From contig JABMNK010000127.1 of NCBI GenBank assembly GCA_013204595.1, positions 1 to 49,928 of the forward strand: DNA of 49,928 nucleotides, written 5' to 3'. This DNA comes from Flammeovirgaceae bacterium. Its GTDB lineage: Bacteria; Bacteroidota; Bacteroidia; Cytophagales; Cyclobacteriaceae. The notes beneath the pieces are model-generated. The model was not told the origin of the DNA. It did not search any database and was given only the letters and a program-made list of their open reading frames with translations. Positions 38,787 to 47,030 of the stretch are shown piece after piece. The translations under genes and the position numbers were made by a program. Position 1 is the first letter of the stretch. Each line of letters begins with the position of its first letter.

Positions 38787-38981
38787 CTATTTAATGTCAA
38801 TAAATTGTTTGGCTACCCAATTGGCCGCATCTGGATCTCCCAAATTTGCGGCCTGTTTACCGTCGGCAAAAGCGCCTCTGAGGTCATTGATTACTTCCTT
38901 GGCAATACCTCTATTTATATAAGCATATGTATATGATGGATCGAGTACAATGGCTACTGAATAGTCTACAATGGCCCTGAC
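38787..38981 (-). pseudogene. TPR protein C-terminal remnant
   Basis: A stop-bounded frame of 65 codons gives a TPR repeat and capping helix: AIVDYSVAIVLDPSYTYAYI, then NRGIAKEVINDLRGAFADG, then KQAANLGDPDAANWVAKQ. These match the consensus of TPR proteins (DYxxAIxLxPxxAxAYxNRGxAK, and the common ending LGDxDAAxWV). The frame starts right after a TAG and has no start codon, and no further repeat is found upstream. This is therefore the 3' end of a lost TPR gene. It lies just downstream, on the same strand, of the BspA-like lipoprotein gene. Confidence 0.7.
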
Positions 38982-39165
38982 CTATCTCATTGGATAGATT
39001 CGTGATCTCTACATGATCATCAGCGAATCGCTTTGAGGTACGTGTATCCTAGCTTTTTGCTCACCTACTTTACCATCATAAAACATTAATGAGTGTCCCA
39101 TTTGCTAAGAATAAATTCTTAGCAAAGGATTAAATAAGGTGGAAGAGAGATGCTTTCTCGCGCTA
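38982..39165. other. Short intergenic region around the TPR remnant
   Basis: No gene was identified here or in 38533-38786 on the other side of the remnant. A plus-strand frame overlapping it (38715-38936) is the shadow of the TPR relic. Confidence 0.3.
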
Positions 39166-40158
39166 TTAATTACAATTGGTAAAGTTGGGCTTGGGCAATA
39201 TCCAAGCAGGCGTATCTCGACTGAAATTCCAGCAATAAACTACATTGCCTACCTTCCAGCCACTGAGGTCTTGATTGAAGGAAGTCGCTTCGTAAAACAT
39301 TTCTTGCATATTGGTGACGCTGATGACATCCCAACTACTAATATCTTGATTGAAGGAGGAAGCTTCCCAAAACATATAATCCATCTTCGTGACGTTGCTG
39401 ACATCCCAACTACTAATATCTTGATTGAAAGAAGTCGCTCTCCAAAACAGATAACCCATCTTGCTTACATTACTTATATCCCAAGAGCTTATGTCTTGAT
39501 TGAATGCATCCGTAAGCGAAAACATCCCTTCCATATCGTTGACATTACTTACATCCCAAGGACTTATGTCTTGATTAAAAGAAGTGGCCTTCCAGAACAT
39601 ATCAGCCATATTGGTCACATTACTCACATCCCAAGAGCGTATGTCTTCATTGAAGGAACTAGCCTCTCCAAAGAGCACACTCATATCGGTAATTTGCGTG
39701 GTGACCACTTTGGTTACGTCCTCATCAAGCTTAATCATTTGAGCCAACATCTCAGCGTCTACCACCACATAGCTTATGTCATTCAATAGGTATACTTCAC
39801 CCACAACAGCACCCTCCATCGCTTTAACGGTAATTCCATTTTCGTCAAGATAAAGGAATATCTGACAACCATTCGCGTCTACTGTTGTACCTATTGCCGT
39901 ATCATCGCAAATATCTAAGTCGTCATTTACACCATCTCCATCAGTATCTTTCTGTGATGCCGCACATCCGTCAAGATCCACTGTCGCTCCGCTAGGCGTA
40001 TCATCACAACTATCTTTATCATCGCTTACTCCATCACTATCTGCATCTAAAATTGTCGCGACGTCATTGCTCAAATCACCGTCATCTCCAGTACAATAGG
40101 TGAACGAAAGCAATGAGAACAGTACGATTAAAAAGAGGAAGTATTTGAAATTTTTCAT
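39166..40158 (-). CDS. BspA-like (DUF285) surface lipoprotein with calcium-binding repeats
   Basis: The 330-residue lipoprotein has a signal peptide ending in SFTYC. Two thrombospondin type 3-like calcium motifs follow at residues 38-51 (DADSDGVSDDKDSC) and 71-84 (DTDGDGVNDDLDIC). From residue 169 six 25-residue repeats follow of the form FNQDISSWDVSNVTNMxxMF, which is the BspA/DUF285 leucine-rich-like repeat known from surface proteins of Bacteroidota and Mollicutes. The last repeat is truncated and followed by a short Asn/Pro-rich end. It probably faces outside and binds a ligand or another cell. The repeat number could vary between strains. Confidence 0.92.
   Translation of the reverse strand: MKNFKYFLFLIVLFSLLSFTYCTGDDGDLSNDVATILDADSDGVSDDKDSCDDTPSGATVDLDGCAASQKDTDGDGVNDDLDICDDTAIGTTVDANGCQIFLYLDENGITVKAMEGAVVGEVYLLNDISYVVVDAEMLAQMIKLDEDVTKVVTTQITDMSVLFGEASSFNEDIRSWDVSNVTNMADMFWKATSFNQDISPWDVSNVNDMEGMFSLTDAFNQDISSWDISNVSKMGYLFWRATSFNQDISSWDVSNVTKMDYMFWEASSFNQDISSWDVISVTNMQEMFYEATSFNQDLSGWKVGNVVYCWNFSRDTPAWILPKPNFTNCN
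39235..39654 (-). repeat. 75-bp direct repeats encoding BspA-like units
   Basis: There are six in-frame units of 75 bases, the last incomplete, with alternating near-identical segments encoding FNQDISSWDVSNV. The DNA similarity between units is high enough for recombination or slippage to change copy number. Confidence 0.9.
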
Positions 40159-40490
40159 TGGTTGAACAAGTTGATTATGGCGAATTTAGCCCTTGAATCA
40201 AACATAAACGCAAAAAAAAAGTTTATTTTCTTGCGTTTCGCGTATTTAATGAGCGGTATATAAAAAAATTAACTAATATATTTTGATGTGATTTCAGGAC
40301 ACTTCATGAATAGAAAAACTACTGACTCAAAGGGTAGCTTGTCTCAATGGTAAATTGGAGTTCCTTTTATCTTTTTATTAAAAAATTTAAGACCATAACG
40401 AATAAAAAAAGAAGTGACGCCGACCATGTATGCATATACTACTGTTTAATTTTTTTCTATGTTTAGAAAAAAAACATTACTTTGTGATTT
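40159..40490. other. Divergent intergenic region
   Basis: The region separates the BspA-like gene (minus) and the split secreted paralogue (plus). It shows no gene. A TTACTTTG near 40478 could be the -7 element of the latter. Confidence 0.3.
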
Positions 40491-40495
40491 AACAC

Positions 40496-40516
40496 ACAAC
40501 CATAAATTATTTAAAC
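40496..40516 (+). promoter_or_regulatory. Leader motif AACCATAA (copy 3)
   Basis: The leader reads CACACAACCATAAATTA before ATG 40517. It shares the octamer with the leaders of the paralogues at 22310 and 26284. Confidence 0.45.
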
Positions 40517-41329
40517 ATGAGAAAATTAATTTTTACGTTCACTTTCTTTTTGTGTTTTGGCTTTTTAAATGCTCAAAATACATTGACTTACGAATCCGCC
40601 ACATACTTCAATGATATTTCTGCTTCAGAGGTGCCGAGATTTATCGAATTACATAAAAAATTTGAAGATTTGGCAATGGGCAAAAACAGAAAGTTGACCG
40701 GCGGATGGCTTTTTAGGCATTGGTATGGTTCTGGCCACACCTTTGTGATCTATGAGCAATACAATACCATGGAGGATTATCATGCTGATGCTGCTCTTTC
40801 AGCTGAAAATATCACAAACAAGATCAATGCCCTCAAAGATCAAAAAGAAAAAGAGGCACTAACCAATGATTGGGCTGAATACAAGGCTTTTTCGGACGGA
40901 CACACAGATGAGGTCAGAGGCGCATATTCAACTACTGGATTTTAAACTGTTGATAAGGTGAATTTTGATGTCCCTTTTGTAATGGTTGTTGGAAAATACA
41001 ATTCTTCAGGAAGCTGGTTTACAATGGGAAATGCATTTTTCGACTGGCGCATCAAGCCTGAAGTAACCGCTGGCACTTCAATCGCTGGGGGCGTGTCCTA
41101 TCATTTTATGGGCTCAGGTCCTGAAGTTGAAGTATGGCAATGCTATAATTCTTTGGTAGACTTTGCTACATCCGTAACCGCTTCCACACCACAAAGTGAT
41201 AGCGCTGATGAATCCAGAAAAACATTTTGGAGTCTTGTCAGTGGCAGTCATGAAGACCAAATTTATCTGCACATTGGTCATGTTGATTTAGAAAAAGGAA
41301 TTTTTGACTTAGCTGGAGAAAATAAATAA
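40517..41329 (+). pseudogene. Secreted two-repeat protein split by in-frame TAA (paralogue 3)
   Basis: The frame runs 271 codons with a single TAA at 40943-40945 (codon 143) and no indel. Residues 1-20 form a signal peptide ending NAQ. The first half has GGWLFRHWYGSGHTFVIYEQ from residue 62, and the part after the stop has GGVSYHFMGSGPEVEVWQC. This is the same duplicated plan as in the genes at 22310 and 26284. A GTG at 40958 could start a separate 123-residue protein without signal peptide, which is unlikely to be useful. A strong terminator follows. The likely explanation is a nonsense mutation; the first domain alone may still be secreted. Confidence 0.82.
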
Positions 41330-41348
41330 ACTCAATAGAACATTTGTT

Positions 41349-41382
41349 AAAAAAACCCTACGAAGTCGTAGGGTTTTTTTTT
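41349..41382 (+). terminator. Rho-independent terminator
   Basis: The stem CCCTACGA/TCGTAGGG with a 2-base loop is flanked by A7 upstream and T9 downstream, 20 bases past the end of the split paralogue. Confidence 0.9.
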
Positions 41383-41542
41383 GCCTCTCTCGTCAGGTCA
41401 ACCGACTCCTAATTAGCTTGGTTTAATAAAACATTAGCTTATAACCGAGTCCCAATAGCAACCTGGGATGTTATTGGCGATCTATTTCTATCTTCTTTTA
41501 AATACTCAAAGATGGGTCGATTGAATAGAATCAAAAGGGGCT

Positions 41543-42814
41543 TTATTCCTTTCTATAAACGATTCCTTCTTTCATGACAAACTTTACTTTTTTAACATCT
41601 GATATGTTTTTACTAGGGTCTCCTCCAACCGCCACTATGTCTGCAATGAATCCTAGCTTGAGAAAACCCAGTCGATCCTCGAGATGAAAAGCCCTCGCAT
41701 TGACACTCGTAGCTGCTTTGAGTGCGTCCATAGTAGGTAAGCCGTATTCCACCATCAGCTCCATTTCGGAGGCATTTTCGCCGTGTGGAAAGACCCCTAC
41801 ATCTCCACCCATGCCTATGGACACTCCAGAAGCAATGGCGTCTTTGAAACTTTGTCTTTTATTCAACACATTTAAAGGTGTTTCAGCACCGCCTTTATCC
41901 CAACCACGGTATTGTGAAATCACATCCACTGCAGAAATCGTCGGTATATAGGTGACGTTATTCGCTTTCATTAATTTACCTAATGCTACATCAATGAAAT
42001 CTCCATGCTCAATGGTTTCTGCACCCGCCAAAACAGCCCTTCTGATTGCTTCTTTTGATTTGGCGTGACAAACCATTACTCTTCCACTGCTTCGAGTAAC
42101 TTCATTGATCAACTTTAGCTCATCAAGGGTAAAAGAAGGGCGGTCTTCCCCATTGATTCCCCAACGATAGTCTGCATAGATTTTTATGAAATCTGCACCC
42201 TTACCAATCTGATCTCTTACCACTCTAATCAAGTCATTGCCGTCAGCGGATTCCGCGCCCAACATAATTTCTTGATCTAAGTCATATCCTTTGGGTCCAT
42301 AAGATCCCGTAGCCACAATCGCTCTTCCGGCCACCATCAATCTTGGTCCGATAATGATTCCTTCGTTGATCGCCCTTTTCAGTGCCACATCAGTATATCC
42401 GGCCCCTTCAGTACCTAAATCTCTAGCAGTAGTGAACCCCGCCAATAAGGTTTTTTCGGCGTGTACTGTAGCCCTGATCGTTCGGTAAGCATCCGTTTCT
42501 TTCAATACTTGAGTGTCCCAATCCGTTATATTATAAGGATATAACAAGAGGTGTGAATGTCCTTCAATCATCCCTGGCATCAGGGTTGCGTTGGGATAAT
42601 TTATTTGAACGGACCCTTCAGGAATGGCTATTGTTTGGCTAGGTCCCACTGAGATGATTTTGTCTCCCTCAACCACCAACGCCCAATCTGTGTGCATGGT
42701 TTCACCGTCAAACAACCTGGGAGCAGTGAGATAGTATTTTGTTTGTCCGTAAACGTTGAAAGCGAGCACACATGTCGCTATGAAACTAAAAATATATTTT
42801 TGATACCTACGCAT
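41543..42814 (-). CDS. Secreted amidohydrolase (imidazolonepropionase/prolidase-like)
   Basis: This metal-dependent amidohydrolase of 423 residues has a signal peptide (residues 1-23, ending VYG). The first metal motif is HSH at 86-88 in MPGMIEGHSHLLLYP. A lysine in DFIKIYADYRW is the likely bridging ligand. The other histidines sit in VCHAKSKEAI and AETIEHGDFID, and the aspartate in GGDVGVFPHG. The C-terminal GFIADIVAVGGDPSKNISD closes the beta sandwich domain. Family members include prolidases and carboxypeptidases for imidazolone or dipeptide-like substrates. It is exported, so the substrate is probably external. It is monocistronic. Confidence 0.92.
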   Translation of the reverse strand: MRRYQKYIFSFIATCVLAFNVYGQTKYYLTAPRLFDGETMHTDWALVVEGDKIISVGPSQTIAIPEGSVQINYPNATLMPGMIEGHSHLLLYPYNITDWDTQVLKETDAYRTIRATVHAEKTLLAGFTTARDLGTEGAGYTDVALKRAINEGIIIGPRLMVAGRAIVATGSYGPKGYDLDQEIMLGAESADGNDLIRVVRDQIGKGADFIKIYADYRWGINGEDRPSFTLDELKLINEVTRSSGRVMVCHAKSKEAIRRAVLAGAETIEHGDFIDVALGKLMKANNVTYIPTISAVDVISQYRGWDKGGAETPLNVLNKRQSFKDAIASGVSIGMGGDVGVFPHGENASEMELMVEYGLPTMDALKAATSVNARAFHLEDRLGFLKLGFIADIVAVGGDPSKNISDVKKVKFVMKEGIVYRKE

Positions 42815-43276
42815 GATTTTTTTATTTATTGGTGTTCATAGACTTATATATGGTCTATTTCTTTGAATGCTTCAGCCTGGATTGATCCAATAAATATTCC
42901 TAAAAATAGCGCTGTCAAACTTAGTGAATTTCTTTTGATTTGCACTCAGCGCCTGAGTCGATTTTTTAGCTGCTAGGTGAGCGATGGCTTCCCGGCTTAT
43001 CTTATCCTATTTTTTGACAAAACGTAAACTTACGTGCCCTTAGGGGGGGGGCGTACCATTGTTCAACTTTGAGATCTTCTTGTCGCTAACCAATCACATG
43101 AATTTCTTTCGTCATGTTTCGAGAGCTCCTTAAAACGGTTCATTTCTTTGGCATAGCATCAGCGCTATTGATACAAAAATAATTGGGTCCTTTTTGACTA
43201 GCCGATGAAACGAGAGACCACATTGGCCACGATCTTGCCACAAGATATGATCAAATCGAAGGTTACCATCTACGCT
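42815..43276. other. Intergenic region with possible minus-strand remnant and G9 tract
   Basis: A stop-bounded minus-strand frame at 42872-43006 (45 codons) reads DKISREAIAHLAAKKSTQAL and then ends INPG. It may be a 3' relic, but the family is not recognised and chance is possible. A G9 tract lies at about 43043-43051. The promoter of the amidohydrolase gene should also lie here. Confidence 0.3.
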
Positions 43277-44029
43277 TTATTTGGTTTTTAAATAAGCAGC
43301 CAAAGCTTCAATTTGATCTGTATTGATATAATCCACTTGTAATTGTTGCAACTCCGCCCATACCGCTGGAACATCTGGACTTCCCCAAAGTCTTACAGGT
43401 TTTCTCATGACATGGGCCTTCTCAATGGCCGCTATGATTTTATCTCGCGCTGCATGAGACATCCGTTCTTTTTTCATCCTACTGGTGAACCTGCCATAAT
43501 CGTCGCTGATCAAGGCAATTTTCTCCAATTGCTCGGTCGTATACGATTTTTCCAACCTACCATCAAACCAGATAAAGGATGGATAATTGGTGTAGGCCGA
43601 TTCGTCGGGCCTATTTCCTGAAATTACAATGCGAATGTCTTCGTTTTCGATAATGCTCGGATATTTTTTCAAAATACTGATCAAGGCTTCAAGTGTTGCA
43701 ATGGGGGATGTTTTGATGTCGATTAAGAGTTGAAGTGAATGACTTGTTTTTTTTATCTTACTCAAAGGAATGAGGTACAATACCTCTAACGTTTCATTAA
43801 CATCCAGATTCTTTGCACTATGTGCCACCAAGAGGTCCCCATTGGCCAAATGGACATCTACCTCCATAGAGCCAAATCCATTTTGGTACGCCGCATAAAA
43901 AGGATGCTGCTGCAGATAGTCATTATGCGAATGGGCATTGGCAACTGAATAGGGCATTTGTTGTGCTTGGACAAAAAATTGGATGGCACAAAAGATGATG
44001 CAAAATGAAATTTTTATAATTGGGGTCAT
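43277..44029 (-). CDS. GDPD/PI-PLC-like phosphodiesterase, secreted
   Basis: The 250-residue protein has a signal peptide (residues 1-22, ending VQAQQ). It fits the family annotated as phosphatidylinositol-specific phospholipase C / glycerophosphodiester phosphodiesterase in Bacteroidota. The entry motif is SVANAHSHNDYLQQHPFY. The catalytic metal-site segment is GFGSMEVDVHLANGDLLVAH, followed by LQLLIDIKTSP and later KPVRLWGSPDVPAVWAEL. It probably cleaves external phosphodiesters of lipids or lipid head groups. It lies on the same strand about 200 bases downstream of the lipid operon, but a functional link is not shown. Confidence 0.85.
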   Translation of the reverse strand: MTPIIKISFCIIFCAIQFFVQAQQMPYSVANAHSHNDYLQQHPFYAAYQNGFGSMEVDVHLANGDLLVAHSAKNLDVNETLEVLYLIPLSKIKKTSHSLQLLIDIKTSPIATLEALISILKKYPSIIENEDIRIVISGNRPDESAYTNYPSFIWFDGRLEKSYTTEQLEKIALISDDYGRFTSRMKKERMSHAARDKIIAAIEKAHVMRKPVRLWGSPDVPAVWAELQQLQVDYINTDQIEALAAYLKTK

Positions 44030-44226
44030 TTTCTTTTCTAAAGATTATCAGTTTGGCAATTCAGCAGCAGGTAACGAAAATAGCCAGAAATACAATGCAG
44101 TGTTGAAGTCATCTCCATAAATGATTAAAATTGACTCTCGGCCAAAGGATCCTCACATTTTCCTAGTAGCAAAGCTTACTTGAAAAGCCTTTCAATCAAC
44201 AGTTACAAAAAGCTACTTTATTTTTT

Positions 44227-45075
44227 TCACTTCTCAAAAGGGTCCCATTTGAACGGGGTATTTCTTGATGTAGCGCGAAATTTTGAATGCTTTATAAATT
44301 CAAGAATATCTTCTCCAATTTCATCAAACGAATAATACATTTCATCATGATTTAATCTGGTATATATCAGTTCATCATAAGATTGTGACATGTCCAAGTT
44401 GGACCAATCAATTGAACCATAACTCATCACTGTTTTTCTAAACATTCGAAGTAATGGGGTTGCCTTACTTTCAATGATTATTCCAATGTGCATTTCATCG
44501 TTGAAAATTGGTGGGTAATTGATCTTACTGAAATCTTCTATAATATCGCCAGACACCATTCTCCCTATTCTTGGGATTCTCTCCGAAATGACTCTCGGAG
44601 CAAGCTCTTGCAACGGGCTTCTGTCATAAATGATCGTTGAAATATTTTGAGCTCCTTGATTATTAATAAAAGTATTGATCGTCCAAGAGCCTAAGATATA
44701 TGAAAAGACATGTACCTTTTTGTATTCATTTAATTTTTGATCTTCAAAAAACTGAGTGAATTTTTTTACGGTAGCTTGGAACGATTCCTTATCAATGTAA
44801 TCTGGAATAAAAAGATCATATCCGACATTTTCAAAATATAGTTTTTGATTATTTCTTCCCTTCTTCGAATCACCAAGACCGGGTAAAATGATGAGTGCTT
44901 CTTTTTCAGCCAAAGGAATTTCTTTATTGTGTATCACAATCACTTCTTTATTATCCTTGGACTGGATCTCTTTTGCCACCAAAATAGCGTCAAGAGATCC
45001 TAGAACAATCGCGGCAATAGAAATACCAATGAGTTTGAATTGTCTTGATTTTATTTGTCTAACAGAGCTACGCAT
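44227..45075 (-). CDS. Alpha/beta-hydrolase-like protein of the lipid operon
   Basis: The 282-residue protein has an N-terminal membrane anchor (LIGISIAAIVLGSLDAIL). LIILPGLGDSKKGRNNQKLY is the oxyanion-region strand typical of alpha/beta-hydrolases. The nucleophile elbow is atypical: instead of GxSxG the sequence reads VHVFSYILGSW. Candidate acid and histidine lie in IIYDRSPLQEL and LNHDEMYYSF. It starts 3 bases after the SMR-like gene and is the last of five tightly packed genes. In E. coli the ynbABC cluster also combines a CDP-alcohol phosphatidyltransferase, a CdsA-like protein and a hydrolase (from memory), so a lipid-related role is inferred. Confidence 0.7.
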   Translation of the reverse strand: MRSSVRQIKSRQFKLIGISIAAIVLGSLDAILVAKEIQSKDNKEVIVIHNKEIPLAEKEALIILPGLGDSKKGRNNQKLYFENVGYDLFIPDYIDKESFQATVKKFTQFFEDQKLNEYKKVHVFSYILGSWTINTFINNQGAQNISTIIYDRSPLQELAPRVISERIPRIGRMVSGDIIEDFSKINYPPIFNDEMHIGIIIESKATPLLRMFRKTVMSYGSIDWSNLDMSQSYDELIYTRLNHDEMYYSFDEIGEDILEFIKHSKFRATSRNTPFKWDPFEK

Positions 45076-45078
45076 AAA

Positions 45079-45421
45079 CTATTTTCCCATTAGGTACATT
45101 CCACCCATTATCAGCACCATCCCTGCTATATTAATTGGTTTAATGGGGGTACCATAAGCCAGCATTGCAATGAGGGCCGTCCATATAAAAGTTGAGGCAT
45201 AAATTGGATAAAGCACCGTCAAGGCACCGCCTTTTTTAAAAGCCGCAACAAAAAGAACCATGACCGCTAGGTAACAAAACACACCCCCTAATAACTTTGG
45301 ATTCGTTAAATAACTTGCAATTGAACCACTGCTTTCTGCACCTTCTTTGTATAAATATTGGCCAATTGCACCGAATATGGCAGCGATAAAAAAAAACAAT
45401 GGATATGATCGGCGTGTTCAC
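45079..45421 (-). CDS. SMR/EamA-like small transporter with homopolymer-shifted start
   Basis: The visible frame is 106 residues from a TTG at 45399, with four hydrophobic segments, as in small multidrug resistance or EamA half-transporters. LTVLYPIYASTFIWTALIAM near the middle is the best match to that group. The expected N-terminus (MNTPIISIV from a GTG at 45421, 6 bases after the plsC stop) lies in another frame. The two frames meet at a T9 tract (A9 at 45388-45396 on the plus strand). Eight T would give one frame of about 113 residues. So the gene is either frameshifted, phase variable or misread. It may export or flip a lipid of the operon. Confidence 0.7.
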
Positions 45422-45427
45422 CCTTGC

Positions 45428-46084
45428 TTAAGTAAGTTCAAATTGATTTCTATCTCGTTCATCTTTTTGCTTTAATTTCAGAATAGCCTCTTTTACCTCT
45501 TCCAATGTCAATTCAATGTTTTCATTACTCGAAAACAGCGGTGCTCCAAACCTGACCTTACAAATAAGCGGGATGATCAATAGACTATCCTTTGGCAAAA
45601 CTCTTCCAAATCCATCTAAATACACTGGAATAAATGGAACTGTGGGGTTTTTCTTCAACAATATAGCGACTCCTTTTTTGAAATTACTGATTGCGCCAGG
45701 GGATCCGCGGCTCCCCTCAGGGAATATTATAATTGATTTACCCTCCTTTAATTTACCATCTAGTATCTCAATAGATGACGGCTCCCCTTCTTTCCTATTT
45801 CGATTTATGAGCACGGCATTAAAAAACAATTTCATCAGCCAGCCCGATACGGATGTTTTTCCGAAATAATCTCTTGCCGCTACCGCACAGGTATGCTGTC
45901 TCTTTTTGGCTGGCAAGCCAGCCATAATTGAAACTGTGTCAAAATGGCTATTGTGATTTGCTACAATAATAAATTGATCTAAGCCCTTGAAAACTTCTGT
46001 GTTTTTGAAGCTCACACCGACGATGTAGGTAAGCCAAGGCTTGACCAGAAATGCATAAAAAAATCGAACGAATATGTTTCTCAT
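45428..46084 (-). CDS. plsC: 1-acyl-sn-glycerol-3-phosphate acyltransferase family protein
   Basis: This 218-residue acyltransferase transfers an acyl chain to a lysophospholipid or related acceptor at the inner membrane. The catalytic HxxxxD motif is HNSHFD at 44-49 (within VANHNSHFDTVSI). The acceptor-binding motif FPEGSRGSPGAISNFKKG follows in the middle. A VPFIPVYLDG segment matches block IV. It begins 1 base after the CdsA stop. Its position in an operon with a CDP-alcohol phosphatidyltransferase suggests remodelling of the lipid made there, rather than the housekeeping phosphatidate step. The symbol reflects the family, not a proven function. Confidence 0.9.
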   Translation of the reverse strand: MRNIFVRFFYAFLVKPWLTYIVGVSFKNTEVFKGLDQFIIVANHNSHFDTVSIMAGLPAKKRQHTCAVAARDYFGKTSVSGWLMKLFFNAVLINRNRKEGEPSSIEILDGKLKEGKSIIIFPEGSRGSPGAISNFKKGVAILLKKNPTVPFIPVYLDGFGRVLPKDSLLIIPLICKVRFGAPLFSSNENIELTLEEVKEAILKLKQKDERDRNQFELT

Positions 46085-46085
46085 T

Positions 46086-47030
46086 TTAATTACTGATGAA
46101 GTAGCTTGATAAATGATAAAACATTGGCGTGGTGATCACAATAGAATCTAATCGATCCATTGCACCCCCGTGTCCAGGGATTAAATCGTCTGTATCCTTT
46201 ATTTTCAAATCTCTTTTTACTGCAGATATGATAGAATCACCTAAGAATCCCATAATTCCCACGGCTAATCCGACAATAAATGATTCATGTAATTCAAGAG
46301 GGGTTAAGAAATTCAGCAAGCCACCTAAAGCCCCTGTTGTTAAAACTCCTCCGACAAAGCCTTCCCATGTTTTATTGGGACTGACGTTTGGCAAAATTTT
46401 TCTCTTGCCAAGTAACTTGCCCCAAGTAAATTGAAAGACGTCATTCAGTGCGGTTAATATGATCAAAAAGATAATTAATGCTCCTCCACCTCCAGAAAAA
46501 CCAGGTACCGCTACATGAAAAAGCAAAGCCATGTGACTGATCATATAAACCGTTAACATCAACATAGCAGGAATCGTAGACATTGACCTTCCTATTAAAG
46601 TAGTATTACCCGAGATAACTAGCATGACAGGTAACCCAATAAACATAATTAAGGGAATGAAATACAGAAATTGATGGTAATAATTGTGATAGGCCAAATA
46701 GTATTGAACTGGAATCGCAAAGTATGCAGCAAATAATGCGCTCCTGTCTGCCTGCCTAAACCTACCGATAGAAAGCATTTCACGCAAGGCTACAAAAGAA
46801 ACATAGGAAAGCATGATTGTTCCAACGATTGCAGGGGCGGTAATTAATATACCAATTCCTAACGCCATCTTCCACCAAGAATTGGTCCGAATAATTAATT
46901 CATCAATCAATTCACTTCTATTCGTTTTAGAAATAATCCAAAATGCACAGGTACAAACTATCAGAATTGAGAAAATAATTAAAAGCGAAAAAAGCACTTC
47001 AACTGATATATAGTAACCTTGAAATGTCAT
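46086..47030 (-). CDS. Phosphatidate cytidylyltransferase (CdsA family)
   Basis: This enzyme makes CDP-diacylglycerol from phosphatidate and CTP. From the ATG at 47030 the protein is 314 residues with about eight hydrophobic helices. I prefer this start because it overlaps the stop of the upstream gene as TAATG, although the frame is open to 47099. The signature is present: SAVKRDLKIKDTDDLIPGHG followed by GAMDRLDS, with the KD and D residues that bind magnesium. SPNKTWEGFVGG is also family-typical. It sits between the CDP-alcohol phosphatidyltransferase and plsC, and probably provides the CDP-activated lipid to the former. Confidence 0.92.
   Translation of the reverse strand: MTFQGYYISVEVLFSLLIIFSILIVCTCAFWIISKTNRSELIDELIIRTNSWWKMALGIGILITAPAIVGTIMLSYVSFVALREMLSIGRFRQADRSALFAAYFAIPVQYYLAYHNYYHQFLYFIPLIMFIGLPVMLVISGNTTLIGRSMSTIPAMLMLTVYMISHMALLFHVAVPGFSGGGGALIIFLIILTALNDVFQFTWGKLLGKRKILPNVSPNKTWEGFVGGVLTTGALGGLLNFLTPLELHESFIVGLAVGIMGFLGDSIISAVKRDLKIKDTDDLIPGHGGAMDRLDSIVITTPMFYHLSSYFISN

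Noticed and set aside
39139-39789. Long plus-strand open frame of 216 codons
   Set aside because: It is the antisense shadow of the repeat region of the BspA-like gene; its repetitive peptide mirrors the 75-bp units.
43043-43051. G9 tract as a phase-variable switch
   Set aside because: It is not inside or near a start of any gene I can identify.
45236-45421. Separate 61-residue protein from the GTG at 45421
   Set aside because: Only its first nine residues look real; they fit as the N-terminus of the SMR-like protein in the other frame.
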